64,000 bases of DNA from JAEMQF01 sp963850525 (lineage in GTDB: Bacteria > Pseudomonadota > Gammaproteobacteria > Burkholderiales > Burkholderiaceae_C): contig CAWKLQ010000012.1 of the NCBI GenBank assembly GCA_963850525.1, positions 434,001-498,000 on the forward strand. The letters are read 5' to 3'. The notes under the pieces were generated by a model, which searched no databases, was not told the DNA's origin, and was given only the letters and a program-made list of their open reading frames with translations. Both the position numbers and the translations under genes were made by a program. Shown piece after piece: positions 6,510 through 15,912 of this stretch; the stretch's first letter is position 1, and the number at the start of each line of letters is the position of its first letter.

Positions 6510-9500
6510 ATGAGTAGCAACCTGGTTCGATCTGGCCTTGCGGCTTTGCTGGCAAGTGCGTTGTTGGCCCTCTCGGCCTGCGGCGGTAGCGGTGACACCG
6601 GCCCGGCAGGCCCGGCCGGCCCCGCAGGCCCGGCGGGAGACCCAGGAACCCCAGGCGGCCCCGCCGGGCCCGCCGGCCCGGGAGGCCCCGCAGGACCTAC
6701 GGGACCCACAGGCCCGGCGGGCCCCGCCGGGCCAGCCGGTACCTTCGTCATTGCGATTCCCAGCAATGCAACGCCGGCCTCTGACGCCCAGGCCGCAGCC
6801 TGGGCTGCGCTGCAACCCCAGGTCACGATCACGGGCTTGACGATCGCCAGCCCGCCGGTTGTCGATTTCAGCGTCAAGGACGCGTCCGGCTTTCCGATCG
6901 TCGGCCTGGGCAACAAGTCGCAGAGCGCCACGGCCACGGTTCCCGGATTGACCAACCTGGCGTTCTCTCTGGCCAAGCTTGTGCCCGGTGCCGGCGGCAG
7001 CCCGAGCAAGTGGGTCAGCTATATCGTGACCACGGTGCCGACGAAAAACGCCACGACAGGGGTCATCACGCCGTCCGCGCCGACACGCCCGAGCACCGAC
7101 AACACCGGCACGCTGGTCGACAACGGCGACGGAAGCTACCGCTACACCTTCTACCGCGATGTTCCGGGGATCAAGGCGCAAGTCGACGCCATGACGGTCA
7201 GCGGGGCCAACAACAAGGCCGACCTCGGTGACCTGACGTACGAGCCGACACGGGTGCACCGTCTGACGATTCAGGTCTCAGGCAACTCCCCCGGCACCGG
7301 CACGAACACTCCCAACGCCACCGAGGTCGCAGGCTTTCCCGCCGTGCCGCTGGTGAAGCCGCTGGATGTGATCCATGACTTCATTCCCGCCACCGGCGCA
7401 GCGGTCGTCGATTCGGGCCGCGACATCGTCGCCACCGCCAAGTGCAACGAATGCCACCGCAAACTCGGCGGCATTCCGGGCGACAGCGCCGAGAGTTCGG
7501 CTGCGGGCTTTCATGGCGGTGGCCGCAACGAAACGCGTTACTGCGTCGTGTGCCACACCGAGCAGCGCAAGTACGGCCGCACCGAAGCGACGATCAATGC
7601 GACGACGCTGACGTTCACGACCGGCACGAACCTGGTCGACGGCCGCGCTGTGGGTAACCTGCCGAACCACATTCACAAGACCCACATGGGCAAGCACCTG
7701 GCGAAGAAGAACTACAACTACGGCGGTGTGCTGTACAACGAAGTTGCGTTCCCGCAAGACTTGCGCAATTGCACGAAGTGCCACGACGGCACGGTGGGCG
7801 CGCCGAACGCGACGAAGCAGGGCGACAACTGGAAAAACGCGCCGAGCCGCCTGGCGTGCGGCGCGTGCCACGATGGCATCAACTTCGCCACGGGCATGGG
7901 CGTGACGCTCGCCGACGCAGCGAAGGGGCTCACGTCGTCGACGGGTTTCGGTGGGTTCGCGCACGGCGGTCTGTCGCAGGCCGACGACTCGGTGTGCAAG
8001 GATTGCCATACGCCGTTCAATATCGACATCAACCACCTCCCGGTGACACCACCCAACCCTAACAATTCCCTCGATGTGGCGTTGGTGCAGGGCGAGACCA
8101 GCGGCAACAGCAACACCAATTCCGCGTGGATCGCGTCGAACACGGCGCGCCTGCCGGCCGGCGCGATCAAGATCAGCTACGACATCCTGAGCGTCTCGCG
8201 GGATGTGAACAAGCGCCCTGTGATTTCGTTCCGTATCCTGCAGAACGGCCTGCGCCAGGACTTCAATACCTTCGTCCCTGACCTGACGAGTCCGGCGACG
8301 CAGATCGCCGCGCAGGGATCGCAAGAAATGCTCGCCAACTTCATGGGCTCGCCGAGCGTCTACTTCGTGTTCGCCGTGCCGCAAGACGGCATCGCCGCGC
8401 CGGCCGACTTCAACGCATCCGCGTCGAGCTATCTGAGAAGCATCTGGAACGGCGCGGCCTCGGGCAGCGGTGCCGGAACGATGACCGGGCCGGATGTCAA
8501 CGGCTACTACACGGTCACGCTCACCGGAGTGACGATTCCCGACAACGCGGTCATGCTGACGGGCGGGATCGGCTATTCGTACAACGCCAGGACGAGCCTG
8601 CCGCTGACGCAAACGAATCTTGGCAACTACCCGGTCACGGCGTCGCTGCTGCCGGTCTCGGCGGTCGTGCCGATCTCGGCACCGGAATTGCTCGACCCGC
8701 GCATGCCCAACAAGCGCGGCGGGCTGATCGTGATCGCGCCCAACGCGCAGAAGGTCGCGACCGGCTATACCGGACGCCGCGCCATCGTCGAGGACGCGAA
8801 GTGCAACAAGTGCCACCAGGAACTCGGCACCTTCACCGAAGAGGCTTTCCACGGCGGGCAGCGCAACGACGGCTCGACGTGCGCCTGGTGCCATACGCCC
8901 AACCGCACGAGCAGCGGTTGGTCGGCCGATTCGACGAGCTACGTGCACGCCATCCACGCCGGGGCGAAGCGCCAGACGCCGTTCACCTGGCACGCGGCGA
9001 GCACGACGGAGTCGTTTGCGAACATCGGATTCCCCGGTGTCCTGAAGGAATGCGAGACCTGCCACATCCCCGGCACTTATGACTTCAGCTCCGTGGCGTC
9101 GGCCGCCGCAGTGCCGAATCGGCAGCACCGCACGGTCGCCACCGGGCTCTTCAACGGCACGGCAGGCGCGCCGACCACGGGGTGCAGCATCACGTCGATC
9201 AATGATTGCCTGGCGACGGCGCTCAGCGTGTTCTCGTTGTCACCCTACGTCGTCAAAGACAACACCACGAGCTACGGTTCGGGCTTCAGCGTCGCTGCCG
9301 GAACAGGGCTGCCGACGAACGCGGCAGCGACGACGCTCGTCAACTCGCCGATCACGACGGTGTGCTTCTCGTGCCACGACTCGACGCTCGCCAAGGCGCA
9401 CTTCGAGATCAACGGCGGCTCGGTGTATGCGCCGCGCAGCGTCGCTCTGGCCAAGACCGAGACCTGCATGGTCTGCCACGACACCGGCCGGATCGCGGCG

Positions 9501-9524
9501 ATCAAGACGATGCATGCGAAGTAG
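6510..9524 (+). CDS. OmcA/MtrC-family decahaem outer-membrane lipoprotein cytochrome with collagen-like stalk
   Basis: This 1004-residue protein has a lipoprotein signal peptide with lipobox L-S-A-C and Cys24. Residues 31-48 and 50-77 are Gly-X-Y triplets (mostly GPA), with one residue interrupting the register at 49. A beta-rich region follows, then ten CxxCH motifs in two groups of five: residues 312, 345, 421, 450, 496 and 765, 791, 848, 952, 986. The two pentahaem groups separated by a non-haem domain match the OmcA/MtrC four-domain plan. Family members sit on the cell surface, docked on MtrAB, and reduce metal oxides, flavins, humics or electrodes. The collagen-like segment is unusual and is discussed as a finding. 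The next gene starts 30 nt after the stop. Confidence 0.93.
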   Translation: MSSNLVRSGLAALLASALLALSACGGSGDTGPAGPAGPAGPAGDPGTPGGPAGPAGPGGPAGPTGPTGPAGPAGPAGTFVIAIPSNATPASDAQAAAWAALQPQVTITGLTIASPPVVDFSVKDASGFPIVGLGNKSQSATATVPGLTNLAFSLAKLVPGAGGSPSKWVSYIVTTVPTKNATTGVITPSAPTRPSTDNTGTLVDNGDGSYRYTFYRDVPGIKAQVDAMTVSGANNKADLGDLTYEPTRVHRLTIQVSGNSPGTGTNTPNATEVAGFPAVPLVKPLDVIHDFIPATGAAVVDSGRDIVATAKCNECHRKLGGIPGDSAESSAAGFHGGGRNETRYCVVCHTEQRKYGRTEATINATTLTFTTGTNLVDGRAVGNLPNHIHKTHMGKHLAKKNYNYGGVLYNEVAFPQDLRNCTKCHDGTVGAPNATKQGDNWKNAPSRLACGACHDGINFATGMGVTLADAAKGLTSSTGFGGFAHGGLSQADDSVCKDCHTPFNIDINHLPVTPPNPNNSLDVALVQGETSGNSNTNSAWIASNTARLPAGAIKISYDILSVSRDVNKRPVISFRILQNGLRQDFNTFVPDLTSPATQIAAQGSQEMLANFMGSPSVYFVFAVPQDGIAAPADFNASASSYLRSIWNGAASGSGAGTMTGPDVNGYYTVTLTGVTIPDNAVMLTGGIGYSYNARTSLPLTQTNLGNYPVTASLLPVSAVVPISAPELLDPRMPNKRGGLIVIAPNAQKVATGYTGRRAIVEDAKCNKCHQELGTFTEEAFHGGQRNDGSTCAWCHTPNRTSSGWSADSTSYVHAIHAGAKRQTPFTWHAASTTESFANIGFPGVLKECETCHIPGTYDFSSVASAAAVPNRQHRTVATGLFNGTAGAPTTGCSITSINDCLATALSVFSLSPYVVKDNTTSYGSGFSVAAGTGLPTNAAATTLVNSPITTVCFSCHDSTLAKAHFEINGGSVYAPRSVALAKTETCMVCHDTGRIAAIKTMHAK

Positions 9525-9554
9525 GCCAGAGCGAATCGAACCGGTGAGCCTGCC

Positions 9555-10517
9555 GTGCCACGCCGCGCGCTTCAGTCCACGCTGATCGCGCTGGCGTTGG
9601 CGGTTTGCGCAGGCGCCGCGGCGTCGGCGCCGCAGGAGGAGGTGGGAGCGGGCACGCAGTACAGCGAAAAGGGCGCCGACACCTGCCTGGAGTGCCACGA
9701 CAGCGAGGCCGACACGACGACCTTCACGACGGCCGGCATCTTCAAGAACAAACACGCGCACCGCGGCAATGCGCGCGCGCCGTTCGGCGCCGGCGGCTTG
9801 CAATGCGAGGCGTGTCACGGCCCGGGCGCACGCCATTCCGGCAAAGGCAGCAAGAAGACGTTGACGATCAACAGTTTCAAGGCGAATTCCTACCTCTCGG
9901 TGCCGGAGCGCAACAAGCCTTGCTTGGGCTGCCATCAGGACCGCGATCGCGCCGGCTGGCACGCGGGAGCGCACGAACGCAACAACCTCGCCTGCACCGA
10001 TTGCCACAAGCTGCACGCACAGCAAGATCCCGTCTTGACCAAGGTGAGCCAGTCGGAGGTTTGCTACGCGTGCCACAAGCAGCAGCGCGCCGACTTCCAC
10101 AAGAACTCCACGCACCCGGTGCGCTTCGGCCGCATGACGTGCAGCGATTGCCACAATCCGCATGGCTCGACAAATCCCGCGCTGCTGATCAAGGCGAGCG
10201 TGAACCAGACCTGCTTCAGCTGCCACGCCGACAAGCGCGGGCCGCTGCTCTGGGAGCATGCGCCAGTGACCGAGGACTGCACGATTTGCCACGCGAGCCA
10301 TGGCTCGGTGCGCGCCGCGCTGCTGACGAAGTCCCCGCCGCTGCTGTGCCAGCAGTGTCATTCGAGCGCCGGCCATCCGGCCGTCGCGCGCACCGGCAAC
10401 GCCTTGCCCGGCGGCAGCGCCGGCGCGTCGGTGTTCCTGCTCGCCGGGGGCTGCACCAACTGCCATTCGCAAGTGCATGGGTCGAATCATCCGGCGGGCG
10501 CCAGATTGATGCGATGA
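9555..10517 (+). CDS. mtrA: MtrA/DmsE-family decahaem c-type cytochrome
   Basis: A 320-residue protein with a Sec signal peptide (cleavage after about residue 24) and ten CxxCH motifs beginning at residue 44 (CLECH, CEACH, CLGCH, CTDCH, CYACH, CSDCH, CFSCH, CTICH, CQQCH, CTNCH). Length and haem spacing match MtrA, which threads through the MtrB barrel as a haem wire across the outer membrane. The start is GTG at 9555; no upstream ATG precedes the signal peptide. It lies between the MtrC-type and MtrB genes. Confidence 0.93.
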   Translation: MPRRALQSTLIALALAVCAGAAASAPQEEVGAGTQYSEKGADTCLECHDSEADTTTFTTAGIFKNKHAHRGNARAPFGAGGLQCEACHGPGARHSGKGSKKTLTINSFKANSYLSVPERNKPCLGCHQDRDRAGWHAGAHERNNLACTDCHKLHAQQDPVLTKVSQSEVCYACHKQQRADFHKNSTHPVRFGRMTCSDCHNPHGSTNPALLIKASVNQTCFSCHADKRGPLLWEHAPVTEDCTICHASHGSVRAALLTKSPPLLCQQCHSSAGHPAVARTGNALPGGSAGASVFLLAGGCTNCHSQVHGSNHPAGARLMR

Positions 10518-10533
10518 ACGAGCGCACCCCATC

Positions 10534-12588
10534 ATGAGAACCTTCAGCCCCTTGTTCCTGCTCGGCGCGCTTGGCGCGTTGTCGACCGCGGCGAGTGATG
10601 CCGTTGCGGTGGAACCCTCGCAGTGGAAATGCGAATCCTGTCCCTTCGAGAAAGCGGCCAGCAGTGCGACGCTGGAAATCGGCGCCGGCGCGGTGTCGGA
10701 CGATTCGGCCAAGTTCGGCGACTCCACCGGGCTGCAAAAGAAGGGCGGCTTTCTGATCGCCGGCGGCGCAGCGCGCACCCTTCGCGAAGACGGCGTATTC
10801 GGCAGCGTCACGGCCTCCGACCTGGGCCTGGACATACGCTCGCTGGTCGGCGAAGTCGGGCAGGAAGGCCTGTACGCCCTGCGTTTTGGCTACGCCGAAA
10901 TACCCCGCCATCCATCGAACGGCGCGATGACGCCATTTCTGAACGCTGGCAGCGGCGTGTTGTCGTTGCCGCCCGGTGACGCGACGTTTCGCAGCGCCGA
11001 GCTGGCGACGAAGCGGAAACGCCTTGACGCGGGCGTTTCCTGGACTGGCATGGAGAACTGGACGCACCGGGTCGACGCGCGCCATGAAGTGCGCGACGGC
11101 ACGCAGCGCAGCGCCGGCGCGTTCGCGACGACTGCCGCGCAGCTCGTCGCCCCCGTGGACCAGGTGACGGATCAGCTCGAGGTCTCGACGTCGTACGCCG
11201 CACGCAACTGGCACGCGACGCTCAGCTACCAGGCGTCGCAGTTCCGCAATGATCAGGAAGCGTTGACCTGGCCGTTTGTCGCGTTGACGAACAATCCAGC
11301 CGTGCCGACGCTGCGCGGCCAGCTCGCGCTTGCGCCCAGCAACCAGTTTCACCAGGTCATGGTCACCGCGGGCGCTCAGGTCAGCCCCACGGTGCAGGCG
11401 AGCGCCGAGCTTGCGATCGGCCGGATGACACAAGACGCGGCCTACCTCGAGCCGACCTTGAATACGGCGCTCGCTGTGACCCGGCCCGCGCCGTCGTTGG
11501 ACGGCCAGGTTGCCACACGGAGCGCCAGCCTGCGCCTCAGCGCCGCACCGACACACCGGTTTCGTTTGCAGGCGAGCGCAACCCATGACAAGCGAGACAA
11601 CCAAACGACCAGCCTCGAGTACGTGTCCGTGACGACGGATCTGGGCGTGCTCGGCCCGCCGCGCAACAACCAGCCGTACAGCTTCACGCAGGACCGGATC
11701 AAGCTGAGCGCCGACTACCGCGGCCCGGGCAGTCTGAAGACCAGCGTCGGCGCGGAACACGACAGGCGCGAGCGCAGCTTGCAGGAAGTTGAGACGACGC
11801 GCGAAGCGACGTATTGGGGGCGCATCAGCGCGCAGCCTCTGGAAAACCTCTCGCTCGCGCTCAAACTCGCTCATGCGAACCGCGACGCTTCCGACTACCG
11901 AAGCGTCGCGTCCATCGTCGCGCCGCAAAACCCGTTGCTGCGCAAGTTCAACATGGCCGACCGAAAACGCAACAGCGGCGGCGTGCGCGCCGACATCACA
12001 CCAGCCGAAAACGTGAACCTCGGCTTCGGCGTCGATCTGGCGAGCGATCATTTCACCGGCAGTCAGATCGGTCTCACCGATTCTCGCAGCCGCAGCGTCG
12101 GCGCCGACGTGTCGATTGCGCTATCGGAGCAGACCCAAGTGCACGCCTTCGCGCACGCCGAGCGCTCGAGTTCGAACCAGGCCGGCAGCGAGTCGTTCGC
12201 CGCACCCGACTGGACGGGGCGCGGCGAAGACACCAACAAGGTGGCGGGAATCGGCGTCAGGCACGCCGCGCTGAAAGGAAAACTCGAGATCCGCGCCGAC
12301 CTCGTCGGATCTCGCTCGCGCAGCGAGCTCAGCGTCAACGCGGCTCTGCCGAGCGCGCCTTTCCCCCACGCGACGACAGCGCTCGACAGCGTCAAGCTCA
12401 GCGCCACGTACCGTTGGAGCGACAGCCTGTCGCTGCTCGGGGAATACGGGCACGAACGTTTCGACTCGCGCGACTGGCATCTCGACGGCGTCGCGCCCAC
12501 CAGCGTGCCAAACCTGTTTGGGTTCGGCGAGGTCGCGCCGCGCTACAGCGTCAACGTGGTGCGCGTCGCGCTGCGTCATCGCTTCTGA
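10534..12588 (+). CDS. mtrB: MtrB/PioB-family outer-membrane beta-barrel of the decahaem conduit
   Basis: This 684-residue protein has a signal peptide (about 1-25), an N-terminal CxxC pair (C33, C36 in WKCESCPFE, a trait of MtrB homologues) and long alternating beta strands. It ends in an aromatic residue after VRVALRHRF, typical of outer-membrane barrels. It forms the porin sheath around MtrA and supports the surface cytochrome. It starts 16 nt after mtrA, and rquA follows after 14 nt. Confidence 0.92.
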   Translation: MRTFSPLFLLGALGALSTAASDAVAVEPSQWKCESCPFEKAASSATLEIGAGAVSDDSAKFGDSTGLQKKGGFLIAGGAARTLREDGVFGSVTASDLGLDIRSLVGEVGQEGLYALRFGYAEIPRHPSNGAMTPFLNAGSGVLSLPPGDATFRSAELATKRKRLDAGVSWTGMENWTHRVDARHEVRDGTQRSAGAFATTAAQLVAPVDQVTDQLEVSTSYAARNWHATLSYQASQFRNDQEALTWPFVALTNNPAVPTLRGQLALAPSNQFHQVMVTAGAQVSPTVQASAELAIGRMTQDAAYLEPTLNTALAVTRPAPSLDGQVATRSASLRLSAAPTHRFRLQASATHDKRDNQTTSLEYVSVTTDLGVLGPPRNNQPYSFTQDRIKLSADYRGPGSLKTSVGAEHDRRERSLQEVETTREATYWGRISAQPLENLSLALKLAHANRDASDYRSVASIVAPQNPLLRKFNMADRKRNSGGVRADITPAENVNLGFGVDLASDHFTGSQIGLTDSRSRSVGADVSIALSEQTQVHAFAHAERSSSNQAGSESFAAPDWTGRGEDTNKVAGIGVRHAALKGKLEIRADLVGSRSRSELSVNAALPSAPFPHATTALDSVKLSATYRWSDSLSLLGEYGHERFDSRDWHLDGVAPTSVPNLFGFGEVAPRYSVNVVRVALRHRF

Positions 12589-12602
12589 ATCGCAGGCGCG
12601 CC

Positions 12603-13340
12603 ATGAATGGGCCCCTTGCGATCGCCGCCGACGTAGTGCGACCGACCTCCGGATCGCCCGTCACGCCGAGCCTGCCGATCCCGTGTTACCTGACGCAGGC
12701 GTACTGGTGGGCGTATGTGCACCCGAAGGCGGTGCAACTGTTCGAGCGCGAATGGCTCGTCAACACGATCCTGTTTGGCAACTACGGTCGCCTGCGCGAC
12801 GCCGCGCTCGCCGAGCTGGGCAGCGTGGTGCACGGCCGCACGCTGCAAGTGGCGTGCGTCTACGGCAACCTGACGCGCAAGCTCCAGCAGCGTCTGGCGG
12901 ATGACGCGAGCCTGGATGTTGTCGACGTGCTGCCGATTCAGCTGCGCAACCTGCGCAGAAAATTGCCCGACGATCCGCGCGTCGCGCTGCTGCACGGCGA
13001 CTCGTCGATGCTCGCCTGCGCCGACGCGAGCTACGACCAGGTGCTGCTGTTTTTCCTGCTGCACGAGCAGCCCGACGCGGTGCGCAGCAGCACGCTCGCC
13101 GAGGCGCTGCGCGTCGTGAAACCCGGCGGCAAGGTGATCATCGTCGACTACCACCGGCCCTCGATGTGGCACCCGATGCGCCCCTTGATGCGCCTGGTGT
13201 TTCGCAAACTCGAGCCGTATGCGATGGCGTTGTGGCAGCACGAGCTGCAGCACTTCATGCCGCCGCAGGCGAAACCCGCGTCGCTGTGCAAGCGCACCTG
13301 GTTCGGCGGCCTTTACCAGATGCTCGTGCTGCGCAAATAG
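12603..13340 (+). CDS. rquA: RquA-like rhodoquinone biosynthesis methyltransferase-fold protein
   Basis: This 245-residue class I methyltransferase-fold protein carries features I associate with RquA, needed to make rhodoquinone from ubiquinone. Near residue 22 is IPCYLTQAYWWAYVHPKAV followed by FEREWLVNTILFGNY. The SAM motif I region reads V-A-C-V-Y-G-N-L where UbiE/UbiG have D/E-x-G-x-G-x-G. The C-terminal half (LRVVKPGGKVIIVDYHRP) is UbiE-like. Position supports the call: frdA starts 9 nt downstream, and rhodoquinol is the low-potential donor for fumarate reduction in bacteria that otherwise make ubiquinone. A generic UbiE-like methyltransferase is the alternative. Confidence 0.82.
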   Translation: MNGPLAIAADVVRPTSGSPVTPSLPIPCYLTQAYWWAYVHPKAVQLFEREWLVNTILFGNYGRLRDAALAELGSVVHGRTLQVACVYGNLTRKLQQRLADDASLDVVDVLPIQLRNLRRKLPDDPRVALLHGDSSMLACADASYDQVLLFFLLHEQPDAVRSSTLAEALRVVKPGGKVIIVDYHRPSMWHPMRPLMRLVFRKLEPYAMALWQHELQHFMPPQAKPASLCKRTWFGGLYQMLVLRK

Positions 13341-13349
13341 CAAGCCGCC

Positions 13350-15152
13350 ATGCTTCGGGTCACGAAGGTGGATGTCGCGATCGTCGGTGCCGGCGGCGCC
13401 GGCCTGCGCGCTGCGATCGCGGTCGCAGAAAGTGACTCCACTCTGAGCGTCGCGCTGATCTCCAAGGTCTACCCGATGCGCAGCCACACGGTCGCCGCCG
13501 AGGGCGGCGCTGCGGCCGTGACGTTGGCGCACGACAGCCTCGAGGCGCACTTTCACGACACCGTGGCGGGCGGCGACTGGTTGTGCGAGCAGGATGTGGT
13601 CGACTACTTTGTCGCTCACGCGCATGAAGAACTGGTGCAGATCGAGCACTGGGGTTGCCCGTGGAGCCGCACCGCCGATGGCCACGCCAACGTGCGCGCG
13701 TTCGGCGGCATGGCGAATGAGCGCACCTGGTTCGCCGCCGACCGCACCGGCTTTCACATGCTGCACACGCTGTTCCAGACGTCGATGAAATACCCGTCGA
13801 TCCGCCGCTTCGACGAACACTTCTGCATCGATCTGGTCGTCGACGAGGGCCGAGCGCAAGGCGTCGTCGCCATCGCCGTGGCGAGCGGCGAGTTCCACTT
13901 GATCCAGGCCAAGGCGGTGATCATCGCCACCGGCGGCGCAGGCCGGGTGTTCCGCGAGAACACGAACGGCGGCATCGTCACCGGCGACGGCATGGCGCTC
14001 GCGTACCGCCACGGCGTGCCGCTGCGTGACATGGAATTCGTGCAATACCACCCGACATGCATGCCGCGCACGGGCCTGCTGTTCACCGAGGCGTGCCGCG
14101 GCGAAGGTGGTTTTCTGCTGAACAAGGACGGCTACCGCTATTTGCAGGATTACGGCCTCGGCCCGGCCGAGCCGCTGCCCCGCAACAAGGCCATGGAGCT
14201 CGGCCCGCGGGACCGCTTGAGCCAGGCGTTTTGGCACGAGAAACAAAAAGGCCGCACGATTGCCGGCGCGCACGGCGACGTGGTGCACCTCGATCTGCGC
14301 CATCTCGGCGAGAACAAGCTGCGCGAGCGGCTGCCGCAAATCTACGAACTCGCCGTGCAATACCTCGGCGTCGACCCGGCTCGGGCGCCGATCCCCGTGC
14401 TGCCTGCGGTGCACTACACGATGGGCGGCATCGTCGCTAATGCGAAGACCGAGTCGCCCATGCCGGGCCTGTACTCGGTGGGCGAGTGCTCCAGCGTGGG
14501 CATCCACGGAGCGAACCGGCTCGGCTCAAATTCGCTCACCGAGTTGCTCGTGTTCGGCAAGGTCGCAGGTGTCCAGGCGGCCGAATATTCCAAGCATCAA
14601 GTGCACGCGAATCCTGCCCTGGCCGCGGCGTTGGCGATGCAGGCGCGCGGCCGCGCACTTGCGGTTCTGCAGCGGCGCGGCAGCGGCGAGCGGATTGCGA
14701 CGTTGCGCCGTGAAATGGCACAAAGCATGGAAGACGGCTGCGGCATCTACCGCAGCGCGCAGGCGATGCAGGCCACCTGCGACAAGCTCGCCGAGTTGAA
14801 GCAGCGCTTCACGAGCGTGCAACTCGACGACCGCTCGTCGGCGTGGAACACCGAGTGGCTGCTCGCCATCGAACTCGGCTACCAGCTCGACGTGGCGCAG
14901 GCGATTGCGCACAGCGCCCTGCAGCGCCGCGAATCGCGCGGCTCGCACCAGCGCCTGGACGGCTTCGAGGCGCGCGACGACGTCAACTTCCTCAAGCACA
15001 GCCTCGTGCACTTTGCCGGTGACGACGCTGCGCCGCGCATCGACTACGGGCCGGTGCGAATCACGCACTCTCCTCCAGGAACGCGCGCCTACGGTGCCGC
15101 GGGCGAGCGCGCCCAGGCCGAGCGCCGAGCCCAGGAGACCGCGCATGGCTGA
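13350..15152 (+). CDS. frdA: Fumarate reductase flavoprotein subunit
   Basis: A 600-residue protein that matches E. coli FrdA almost throughout. It has the FAD-binding GAGGAG motif (about 13-18), the covalent-FAD histidine H46 in RSHTVAAEGG, HDTVAGGDWLCEQDVVDYF, and the active-site segments FVQYHPT, RGEGG and HGANRLGSNS. The wording WGCPWSR and ERTWFAAD is FrdA-like rather than SdhA-like. It reduces fumarate to succinate on the cytoplasmic face with FrdBCD. frdB starts inside its last codons (8-nt overlap). Confidence 0.95.
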   Translation: MLRVTKVDVAIVGAGGAGLRAAIAVAESDSTLSVALISKVYPMRSHTVAAEGGAAAVTLAHDSLEAHFHDTVAGGDWLCEQDVVDYFVAHAHEELVQIEHWGCPWSRTADGHANVRAFGGMANERTWFAADRTGFHMLHTLFQTSMKYPSIRRFDEHFCIDLVVDEGRAQGVVAIAVASGEFHLIQAKAVIIATGGAGRVFRENTNGGIVTGDGMALAYRHGVPLRDMEFVQYHPTCMPRTGLLFTEACRGEGGFLLNKDGYRYLQDYGLGPAEPLPRNKAMELGPRDRLSQAFWHEKQKGRTIAGAHGDVVHLDLRHLGENKLRERLPQIYELAVQYLGVDPARAPIPVLPAVHYTMGGIVANAKTESPMPGLYSVGECSSVGIHGANRLGSNSLTELLVFGKVAGVQAAEYSKHQVHANPALAAALAMQARGRALAVLQRRGSGERIATLRREMAQSMEDGCGIYRSAQAMQATCDKLAELKQRFTSVQLDDRSSAWNTEWLLAIELGYQLDVAQAIAHSALQRRESRGSHQRLDGFEARDDVNFLKHSLVHFAGDDAAPRIDYGPVRITHSPPGTRAYGAAGERAQAERRAQETAHG

Positions 15153-15912
15153 TGCAGAGAAGACCATCGCCATCGAGGTGCTGCGCTACCGCCCGGAGCA
15201 AGACGAGGCGCCGGTCTGGCAGCGCTACGACGTGCCCTTCACCGACGACATGTCGTTGCTGCAAGGCCTGCAATTCATCAAGGATCAAATCGACGGCAGC
15301 TTGAGCTTTCGCTGGTCGTGCCGCATGGCGATTTGCGGCAGCTGCGGAATGATGATCAACGGCAAGCCGAGCCTTTCATGTAAGACTTTCTTGCGGGAGC
15401 TGCTGCCCGGCCCGGTGCGGATCGAAGCGCTCGCCCACTTTCCGATCGAACGCGACCTGATCGTCAGCGTCGACGCCTTCGTGAAGAAGCTCGAGAGCGT
15501 CAAGCCCTGGCTCATCGCCAAAACGCCACGCACGCTCGCTGAAGGCGAGTACCTGCAGACGCCCGAGCAGCTCGAACACTTCGAGCAATACAGCGCGTGC
15601 ATCAACTGCATGCTGTGCTATTCGGCGTGCCCGCAGTTCGGTCTGGACCCGGGCTTCACCGGCCCGGGCGTGCTGGCGCTGCTGCACCGCTACAACGCCG
15701 ATTCGCGCGACGCCGGTCGCGCGCAGCGCATGGCCACCCTCAATGCCGAGGAGGGCGTGTGGAGTTGCACGGCAGTGGGCTACTGCTCGGAGGTCTGCCC
15801 GAAGCAAGTGGACCCGGCCAACGCGGTGAACCAGAACAAGGTGAACAGCGCCAAGGACTATGCGTTGAACCTGTTGCGCAAGGTCGTGCCGCGCGCGGGA
15901 GCCAAAAAATGA
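15145..15912 (+). CDS. frdB: Fumarate reductase iron-sulfur subunit
   Basis: The 255-residue protein has an N-terminal [2Fe-2S] ferredoxin fold with the CRMAICGSCGM cysteines. Cysteines in ACINCMLCYSACP and in YCSEVCPKQ supply the [4Fe-4S] and [3Fe-4S] clusters. It relays electrons from the quinol site in FrdCD to FAD. The ATG at 15145 overlaps the frdA end by 8 nt; the longer upstream frame is only frdA overlap. frdC starts with a 4-nt ATGA overlap. Confidence 0.95.
   Translation: MADAEKTIAIEVLRYRPEQDEAPVWQRYDVPFTDDMSLLQGLQFIKDQIDGSLSFRWSCRMAICGSCGMMINGKPSLSCKTFLRELLPGPVRIEALAHFPIERDLIVSVDAFVKKLESVKPWLIAKTPRTLAEGEYLQTPEQLEHFEQYSACINCMLCYSACPQFGLDPGFTGPGVLALLHRYNADSRDAGRAQRMATLNAEEGVWSCTAVGYCSEVCPKQVDPANAVNQNKVNSAKDYALNLLRKVVPRAGAKK

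Noticed and set aside
7278..9128. Open frame of 616 codons on the minus strand inside the MtrC-type gene
   Set aside because: It is Arg/Ala-rich low-complexity sequence antisense to a decahaem cytochrome with clear family features. GC-rich DNA gives such frames routinely.
12576..14507. Open frame of 643 codons on the minus strand across rquA and frdA
   Set aside because: The plus strand encodes well-conserved proteins over the whole range; the antisense frame has no recognisable fold.
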